Assembly: GCA_002787175.1 (NCBI GenBank)
Contig: PCWC01000026.1
Span: forward strand, 1 to 5,399
DNA from: Parcubacteria group bacterium CG11_big_fil_rev_8_21_14_0_20_39_22
GTDB lineage: Bacteria > Patescibacteriota > Minisyncoccia > Phycocordibacterales > GCA-002787175
Reading direction: 5' to 3'
DNA: 5,399 nt
The notes under the pieces were generated by a model that had not been told where the DNA came from, searched no databases, and worked only from the letters and a program-made list of their open reading frames with translations. The translations under genes and the position numbers were made by a program. Shown in pieces: positions 1 to 3,961 of this stretch. How positions within the stretch are numbered: position 1 is the stretch's first letter; each line of letters starts with the position of its first letter.

Positions 1-100
1 CTCTATTTTGTACTCATAGTCACATGAGCAAGAGGTATCACCGAATTATTATCTATACAAGGGGCGAGGTCTCACGTTAATTATTGTCTATAGCGCAATA
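1..100. other. Upstream edge, no supported gene
   Basis: No complete gene is visible here. One plus-strand frame is open from the window edge to a TAA at 78-80 and could be the last 25 codons of a gene that starts outside the window, but it is too short to recognise. A near-perfect 14-base direct repeat (AATTATTATCTATA at 44-57, AATTATTGTCTATA at 79-92, one mismatch, 35 bp apart) lies just upstream of the zinc operon promoter. Its role is unknown, and AT-rich sequence can produce such repeats by chance. Confidence 0.4.
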
Positions 101-129
101 TTGACTTCTTTTTTGTAGCGGAGTATTAT
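101..129 (+). promoter_or_regulatory. Sigma70-type promoter of the zur-znuACB operon
   Basis: A TTGACT -35 box (101-106) and a TATTAT -10 box (124-129) are separated by exactly 17 bp. Transcription should start near 135-137, about 15 nt before the ATG at 152. This promoter also settles the start of the first gene, because the earlier in-frame ATG at 128 lies inside the -10 box and would be upstream of the transcript. No other convincing promoter is seen before znuA, znuC or znuB, so this one probably drives all four genes. Confidence 0.8.
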
Positions 130-148
130 GCAAGTAACTTGCATAATA
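124..148. promoter_or_regulatory. Perfect 12-1-12 palindrome, probable Zur/Fur-type operator
   Basis: The left arm TATTATGCAAGT (124-135) is mirrored exactly by its reverse complement at 137-148 around a single central A. The core fits the 7-1-7 inverted-repeat layout known for Fur-family operators, with half-site TGCAAGT. The site covers the whole -10 box and the predicted transcription start, the expected place for a repressor that blocks RNA polymerase. Directly downstream is a Fur-family gene followed by a zinc transporter, so autoregulation by zinc-loaded Zur is the natural inference. The half-site does not match the Zur or Fur consensus sequences I remember. Confidence 0.75.
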
Positions 149-151
149 ATT

Positions 152-502
152 ATGAGAGTAAATGTGTATAAAAATAAAATATTGAAATTGCTTGAGAGGA
201 ATCATCTCTTAAGTATAGCTGATATCCATAACAAAATAGCGGGTGCTGACTACTCGACAGTATATAGAAACGTAGATCAATTGGTTTCTGACAATCGGAT
301 ACGCAAGGTAGTGTTTGATAAAGGAAAGATTATGTACGAGCTGAGCAAAGATACAGACAAACACGATCACTTCTTGTGTCTTGATTGTGGAGATATTGAA
401 GAGATAAATGTTTCTTTTAGAGATTTATCATTACTTAGCAATCACAAAGTTAGCGACCTTTTAGTTAGAGGGCTTTGTGGAAGTTGTAATCAAAAAGTAT
501 AA
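152..502 (+). CDS. zur: Fur-family metalloregulator, probably zinc-responsive (Zur-like)
   Basis: This is a DNA-binding repressor of the Fur superfamily, 116 aa from the chosen ATG. The family is usually about 130-150 aa, so it is compact. The winged-helix recognition region is visible as STVYRNVDQLVSDNRI (residues 35-50). The dimerisation and metal domain begins with HDHFLCLDCG (71-80) and ends with GLCGSC (107-112). C76, C79, C109 and C112 form the expected structural zinc site. H71, H73, H98 and an acidic residue near 83-84 are candidate regulatory ligands. The first His of the common HHDH motif is Lys here. The ATG at 128 is rejected because it overlaps the -10 box. No Shine-Dalgarno sequence precedes residue 1. 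znuA starts 5 nt after the stop. Zinc specificity (Zur rather than Fur, Mur or PerR) is inferred from the linked transporter; family membership is clear. Confidence 0.93.
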   Translation: MRVNVYKNKILKLLERNHLLSIADIHNKIAGADYSTVYRNVDQLVSDNRIRKVVFDKGKIMYELSKDTDKHDHFLCLDCGDIEEINVSFRDLSLLSNHKVSDLLVRGLCGSCNQKV

Positions 503-507
503 ATAAT

Positions 508-1446
508 ATGAAAAAAATAATTATAATGATAGCTGTATTTGCAGTTTTAGGGGGAGTTGTATTTGCGTTGAGCAATACTAAAGCCTCTGACTCAAAGTCA
601 GAAAACAAAGTAGGGGCAACAATATTCCCAATTTACGATATTGTAAAACAAATAGCCGGTGACGAATTCGAAGTCGTTCTCCTGCTCCCTCCGGGCACTT
701 CCCCACATACATTTGACCCACAACCGAGTCTTTTGAAAGATTTGCAAGGAGCCAAATTGGTATTTGCAATAGGATATGGACTTGATACTTGGTCAGACAG
801 TGTCGCTCAATCTATTAACGCATCCGTTGTTGTCGTAGACCAAGATGTAGAGCTTCGTGCTACGGAAGAAAATGACGATCATGACGAGGATACGGAATCG
901 CATAAGGACGAGGATGAAGACGAATACGGTCACGGACCAATCGATCCTCATTACTGGCTCTCTATCACCAACGCGCGGCTTATAGCTTCAAACATTGCAA
1001 GCGAATTGGCTGAGAGAGACAGTGAGAATGCATCACTGTACATAGATCGTGCAGGAAAATATAAAAGAGAGTTAGAAGTATTGGAGACAGAACTCCGTGG
1101 TAAAACCGCCAACTTATCGAATCGAAATATCATATCGCTTCATGACGCCTGGTATTACTTCGCCGACGGATTTGGACTTAATCTGGTTGGAACATTCGAA
1201 CCATCAGCAGGAAAAGAGCCGACACCACGATACTTGGCTAACTTGGAGGGAGAGGTAAGAGAACACAACGTATCGACACTCTTTATAGAACCTCAGCTAT
1301 CTACCGCTTCCATTGAAGCTTTTGCAGATGATCATGATCTAAGTATTGCTATCATCGACCCATTGGGAGGGGTTCCAGGAAGAGATAGTTATGTTAATCT
1401 TATGCGATATAATGTAAATCAAGTTGTAAACGCACTTAATAATTAG
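508..1446 (+). CDS. znuA: Zinc ABC transporter substrate-binding protein ZnuA
   Basis: This is the extracytoplasmic solute-binding protein (cluster 9/TroA-like family) that captures zinc and delivers it to ZnuB; 312 aa, a normal length. Residues 4-22 are a hydrophobic signal or anchor segment. A signal peptidase I site is possible near VFA-LS (18-22), but there is no lipobox Cys and no Cys anywhere in the protein, so it is not a lipoprotein. The family metal ligands are present: H67 in SPHTFDP, H148 in DPHYW, H212 in SLHDAW and D284 in IDPLGG. Residues about 119-143 form a loop very rich in Asp, Glu and His, the hallmark that separates zinc-type from manganese-type members. The start lies 5 nt after the regulator and has no Shine-Dalgarno, suggesting translation coupled to the upstream gene. 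Its stop TAG abuts the znuC ATG. Confidence 0.95.
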   Translation: MKKIIIMIAVFAVLGGVVFALSNTKASDSKSENKVGATIFPIYDIVKQIAGDEFEVVLLLPPGTSPHTFDPQPSLLKDLQGAKLVFAIGYGLDTWSDSVAQSINASVVVVDQDVELRATEENDDHDEDTESHKDEDEDEYGHGPIDPHYWLSITNARLIASNIASELAERDSENASLYIDRAGKYKRELEVLETELRGKTANLSNRNIISLHDAWYYFADGFGLNLVGTFEPSAGKEPTPRYLANLEGEVREHNVSTLFIEPQLSTASIEAFADDHDLSIAIIDPLGGVPGRDSYVNLMRYNVNQVVNALNN

Positions 1447-2157
1447 ATGAATACAGAAGCCGTAGAAGTTAATAATGTTTCCTTTGAATATGAAAAAGGA
1501 AATGAGGTTGTCAAAGATGTTTCTTTTTCCATCCCTATAAATTCGACGACAATGCTCATTGGTCCAAATGGTTCGGGTAAAACAACCCTTCTAAAAATTA
1601 TGGTTGGCTTGCTTTTGCCGTCCAGTGGAAGTGTGAAGGTCTATGGGGTAGAACCGAAAGATAACAGGAGCGATACCGGTTATGTACCACAGAAATTATA
1701 CTTTGATCAGACTTTTCCAATAACTGTTAAAGAATTTTTGAAATTCTCTTACGGAGGACCAGACAAATATGTCTTTGAAATGTTAGAAAACCTTGGAATC
1801 AGAGATCTTGCCGGGTCACTTATAGGCAAATTGTCGGGCGGACAATTGCAACGTGTACTGATTGCCAGGAGCTTGCTTGGGAACCCCAAGATACTCTTCC
1901 TCGATGAGCCAGTAAGTGGGATAGATATGGGTGGAGAACAAAATTTCTATGATCTTATAAAAGAAATCCAAAATAAATTTGATGTGACCGTGGTTATGGT
2001 TTCTCACGAGGTACATCTTGTATCGAGGATTGCCGATCAAGTGATTTGTATTAACAAAGAAATGCTTTGCAGTGGAGCACCCGAAAATGCACTATTACCC
2101 GAGGTGGTCGAAAAACTTTATGGCAAACACACATCTTTGTATAAACACCACTGTTAA
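1447..2157 (+). CDS. znuC: Zinc ABC transporter ATP-binding protein ZnuC
   Basis: This is the cytoplasmic ATPase that powers zinc import through ZnuB; 236 aa. All ABC motifs are intact: Walker A GPNGSGKT (39-46), Q-loop Q82, signature LSGGQ (129-133), Walker B ILFLDE (149-154), D-loop SGID (157-160) and switch H187. The C-terminus, KHTSLYKHHC (227-236), is His-rich and matches the ending seen in many ZnuC-type ATPases, supporting zinc over other metals. The ATG follows the znuA stop with no gap, so translation is probably by re-initiation. No Shine-Dalgarno is visible. Nothing indicates loss of function. Confidence 0.97.
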   Translation: MNTEAVEVNNVSFEYEKGNEVVKDVSFSIPINSTTMLIGPNGSGKTTLLKIMVGLLLPSSGSVKVYGVEPKDNRSDTGYVPQKLYFDQTFPITVKEFLKFSYGGPDKYVFEMLENLGIRDLAGSLIGKLSGGQLQRVLIARSLLGNPKILFLDEPVSGIDMGGEQNFYDLIKEIQNKFDVTVVMVSHEVHLVSRIADQVICINKEMLCSGAPENALLPEVVEKLYGKHTSLYKHHC

Positions 2158-2162
2158 AAATT

Positions 2163-2975
2163 ATGTTTGAAATACTACAATTAGAATTTATGCAAAGGGC
2201 GTTTATAGCAGGAATTATCCTGGCACCGCTTTTATCTGTCCTCGGAGCTTTTACTACACTGCGTAAAATGTCATTCTTCGCCGACGGCATCGCTCACGCT
2301 TCCCTTTTGGGTGTAGCATTGGCGATTATCGCAGGTGTGACACCTTTCAATGGAGCGCTGGTTGCAGGACTTCTCTTCGGAGTACTGACATTCCTGCTCG
2401 AGCGATATACCAAGCTTGCAACAGATGCGATTATCGGAATTATCTTTACTACAGGATTAGCACTTGGAATCATTATTATTTCCCTTCAGCCTGGATACCA
2501 ACCCGACCTTATTAGCTTTCTCTTCGGAAACATACTTGCCATTACTTGGAGTAATGTCTGGCTGATACTTGTACTTTCTTCAATAATCCTTTCGTTGGTA
2601 TTTCTATTGTTTAGACAACTCACTCTACTTTCACTTTCTGAAGAATTGGCATGGACTTCGGGCATATCGACCAAGTATCTAAACCTATTTTTCTACATTA
2701 TGGTTTCAGTCTCGGTAGTATTGGGAGTAAAGCTTCTCGGAATTATCTTGGTGAGTGCTTTACTTATTACGCCACCAGTGACAGCGAAACTTATAACACA
2801 ATCGTTTCGTTCGTATGTCTTCCTATCCGTCATCTTTTCTTTAATAGCTTTTATCGGTGGATTATTTGTATCTTACTATTTCGATTTTCCTTCAGGTGCA
2901 TCAATTGTAGTATCAGCAACCACTATTTTTGCCATTGTGTTTGCGGTTAAGATTACGTGGCAAAACTCCAAATAA
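2163..2975 (+). CDS. znuB: Zinc ABC transporter permease ZnuB
   Basis: This is the membrane channel subunit of the ABC-3 (ZnuB/TroC) permease family, 270 aa, a normal length. About eight or nine hydrophobic segments are visible, roughly at residues 12-32, 45-60, 62-80, 90-108, 131-151, 175-205 (one or two), 218-240 and 244-263. Family motifs include SFFADGIAHASLLGVALA (37-54), LFGNILAI (120-127), GIILVSALLITPP (193-205) and PSGAS (243-247). The ATG lies 5 nt after the znuC stop, again without a Shine-Dalgarno. The gene closes the operon: 2 nt after its stop is a long hairpin whose U-tract faces the other strand. Confidence 0.97.
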   Translation: MFEILQLEFMQRAFIAGIILAPLLSVLGAFTTLRKMSFFADGIAHASLLGVALAIIAGVTPFNGALVAGLLFGVLTFLLERYTKLATDAIIGIIFTTGLALGIIIISLQPGYQPDLISFLFGNILAITWSNVWLILVLSSIILSLVFLLFRQLTLLSLSEELAWTSGISTKYLNLFFYIMVSVSVVLGVKLLGIILVSALLITPPVTAKLITQSFRSYVFLSVIFSLIAFIGGLFVSYYFDFPSGASIVVSATTIFAIVFAVKITWQNSK

Positions 2976-3017
2976 AAAGTTCCGCTTCTTACCATTTAGA
3001 TAAGTGGAAGCGGAACT
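2970..3017 (-). terminator. Intrinsic terminator for a minus-strand transcript
   Basis: A perfect 11-bp stem (AGTTCCGCTTC at 2978-2988, its complement at 3007-3017) encloses an 18-base loop. On the minus strand the stem is followed at once by TTTTATTT (2977-2970). On the plus strand it is followed by ATTGTGG, with no U-tract. It is therefore best read as the terminator of the small minus-strand gene ending at 3036. It may also slow or stop polymerase leaving znuB, as a convergent shared element, but that is not shown by the sequence. Confidence 0.8.
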
Positions 3018-3035
3018 ATTGTGGAGCGGTTTTGG

Positions 3036-3179
3036 TTAACGGTTATTTTTTACCGATGAATCCATTACTTTTATATAATCTTCGGGTTCATCTTTTTCGA
3101 TGAGAAAACCGAATTCTTGAAGAGCAGTGACGAGTTCCCTCTCTTTTTTTGAGAGCTGGTGCCAATCTTTTCGCTCCAT
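3036..3179 (-). CDS. Small 47-aa hypothetical protein
   Basis: A tiny minus-strand frame, too short for routine ORF calling, starts MERKDWHQLSKKERELVTAL and continues with a mixed hydrophobic and charged pattern (QEFGFLIEKDEPEDYIKVMD) like a small folded helix-containing protein. I do not recognise it. In its favour, its stop lies 18 nt before a strong minus-strand terminator and its codons look like coding sequence. GGAGG sits only 2 nt before the ATG, which is unusually close. A TTG at 3194-3192, with AAGGAAG in front of it, could be an alternative start adding five residues. The N-terminal part overlaps another frame starting at 3219, and a one-base change in a run of seven A would join the two into a 60-aa protein. 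Confidence 0.5.
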   Translation of the reverse strand: MERKDWHQLSKKERELVTALQEFGFLIEKDEPEDYIKVMDSSVKNNR

Positions 3180-3219
3180 TACCTCCGCCGCCAACTTTCA
3201 CTTCCTTTTCTGTTGCCAT
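3088..3219 (-). CDS. Overlapping 43-aa basic ORF, possibly the 5' part of a frameshifted gene
   Basis: This frame starts MATEKEVKVGGGGNGAKRL and ends at a TGA at 3090-3088. It has the better initiation signals of the two small frames: a promoter at 3265-3292 and AAAGGG 9 nt before its ATG. Its second half (RHCSSRIRFSHRKR) is Arg-rich and looks like out-of-frame translation, while the other frame looks coding there. Reading one base forward in the A7 run (3150-3144) would give one 60-aa protein joining MATEKEVKV... to ...ERELVTALQEFGF. It could be a sequencing indel, a real frameshift mutation, programmed slippage, or two overlapping genes. The function is unknown. Confidence 0.35.
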   Translation of the reverse strand: MATEKEVKVGGGGNGAKRLAPALKKREGTRHCSSRIRFSHRKR

Positions 3220-3264
3220 ACTATCTATCCCTTTCTTTGTCTTGTTTTTGTTGGTTCGCTTTAC

Positions 3265-3292
3265 AGTATACACAGCAGACCAAACCTGGCAA
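3265..3292 (-). promoter_or_regulatory. Candidate promoter for the small minus-strand gene
   Basis: On the minus strand TTGCCA (3292-3287) and TATACT (3270-3265) are spaced 16 bp apart. The start of transcription would be near 3258, giving a leader of about 39 nt before the ATG at 3219. It is back-to-back with the plus-strand promoter at 3339-3367. Together with the terminator at 2970-3017, it defines a transcription unit of about 280 nt. Confidence 0.5.
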
Positions 3293-3338
3293 ACAGTAGC
3301 CCCGTTTCAAGCATCTCGCACTTGCCCAGTCAAAAACA

Positions 3339-3367
3339 TTGCTCTATTACGATTATTGTGTTATAGT
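3339..3367 (+). promoter_or_regulatory. Candidate sigma70-type promoter of an ncRNA
   Basis: TTGCTC (3339-3344) and TATAGT (3362-3367) are separated by 17 bp. The transcript would start near 3374-3376. No open frame with a good start follows on this strand before the terminator at 3476-3505, so the product is most likely an RNA. Confidence 0.6.
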
Positions 3368-3374
3368 CATATTT

Positions 3375-3505
3375 AAGCAGATGTAGGTTGCCGAGGGCAA
3401 CTTGGGAGAGTATATCTCCAAAAAAGATAGAAATATCCGTGTGTAAAAACCCCGTGCTGCATCTCTCCGGCACATCCCGCCCTAAAAACATAGGGCGGGT
3501 TTTTG
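3375..3505 (+). ncRNA. Candidate structured small RNA of about 130 nt, unassigned family
   Basis: The interval is bounded by a 17-bp-spaced promoter and an intrinsic terminator. It contains a series of hairpins: a stem with core GTTGCC/GGCAAC closing a GAG loop (3387-3401, extendable to 3384-3404 with wobble pairs), GGAGA/TCTCC (3405-3419), GATA-GAAA-TATC with a GNRA-type tetraloop (3426-3437), GTGCTG/CGGCAC with one wobble (3454-3473), and the terminator stem. The loop at 3460-3467 could pair instead with AGATG (3379-3383) or GGAGAG (3405-3410), which suggests a pseudoknot or alternative folds. It lacks the SRP GGAA-loop signature, RNase P core motifs and a tRNA-like domain, and I see no clear 6S layout. 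A minus-strand frame runs through the same bases but would have to include the terminator stem. The exact 5' end is inferred. Confidence 0.55.
3476..3505 (+). terminator. Intrinsic terminator ending the ncRNA
   Basis: A perfect 9-bp GC-rich stem, CCCGCCCTA (3476-3484) with TAGGGCGGG (3491-3499), has a 6-base loop and is followed by TTTTT (3500-3504). The U-tract is only on the plus strand, although no plus-strand protein gene ends nearby. AAAAACCC at 3445-3452 is exactly complementary to the 3' end of this element (GGGTTTTT, 3497-3504) and could compete with the lower part of the stem. Confidence 0.85.
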
Positions 3506-3585
3506 TATATTGAAAGATTTTGAGTTTGGTTTTGTTCGCCAACTCATCATAGTATAGGATTGTGCTTGTCCGACCGATATGCAGT

Positions 3586-3960
3586 CTATAAATCATCACT
3601 CTCACCTCTTTGCAGATAGAAATATATCGCAAATACAACACCTACTGGTATTGCGGGTACAGACAGTCCTATAAGTATTGGCATAAGTGAATTGACTATA
3701 GTAATAAATGTTTTCCCACTATCAAAAGTAGCTGAAAGCACATTCACTATTCCCCAGATAGATAAAAGTATAAAGAGTAAAGCAGGAGGAACTAAAAGTG
3801 ACAGTAGTACTTTTCGCATATCAGCACCTTTTTTATTTCTAATTCCAGTACTGACGCTACCTTGACCCACTATGTTGTTATCTACAATAAAAAGTGTTCC
3901 ACAGCTTGTACAGAATTTATCACCTTCTTCTCTTTTTGATTTGCATTTCTGACAAAACAT
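3586..3960 (-). CDS. Zinc-ribbon membrane protein, 124 aa, hypothetical
   Basis: A small membrane protein with an N-terminal zinc ribbon: C3, C6, C17 and C20 in MFCQKC...FCTSCG, followed by a polar linker and two hydrophobic segments at about residues 51-75 and 86-116. The C-terminus is short and acidic (ESDDL). The start at 3960 is chosen because it puts MFC at the N-terminus, exactly as in the upstream neighbour, and lies 1 nt after that gene's stop; a longer in-frame start at 3999 would only add residues overlapping the upstream gene. No Shine-Dalgarno is seen, so translational coupling is likely. The zinc ribbon should face the cytoplasm. The role is unknown; the shared head and tight linkage suggest it works with the 431-aa protein. 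Confidence 0.85.
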   Translation of the reverse strand: MFCQKCKSKREEGDKFCTSCGTLFIVDNNIVGQGSVSTGIRNKKGADMRKVLLSLLVPPALLFILLSIWGIVNVLSATFDSGKTFITIVNSLMPILIGLSVPAIPVGVVFAIYFYLQRGESDDL

Positions 3961-3961
3961 A

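Noticed and set aside
128..151. Longer start for the Fur-family regulator at ATG 128
   Set aside because: The ATG lies within the -10 box and the palindrome, upstream of any transcript from that promoter, and the extra residues do not resemble Fur N-termini.
2163..2975. Possible manganese or iron rather than zinc transport
   Set aside because: The family also carries Mn and Fe, but the His/acidic loop in the binding protein, the His-rich ATPase tail and the linked Fur-family regulator together favour zinc.
3127..3376. Two plus-strand frames of 75-79 codons
   Set aside because: They lie antisense to the small minus-strand gene and across its promoter, have no ribosome binding site, and their composition (Ser, Phe, Pro, Cys-rich) is typical of antisense translation.
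3330..3596. Minus-strand 88-aa frame starting MIYRLHIGRT, with GAGGTG 6 nt before its ATG and overlapping the end of the 124-aa gene
   Set aside because: It runs through the whole candidate RNA, its promoter and its terminator stem, and resembles no family I know. The good SD falls inside coding sequence of the upstream gene and may be chance. It stays the main alternative if the RNA is not confirmed.
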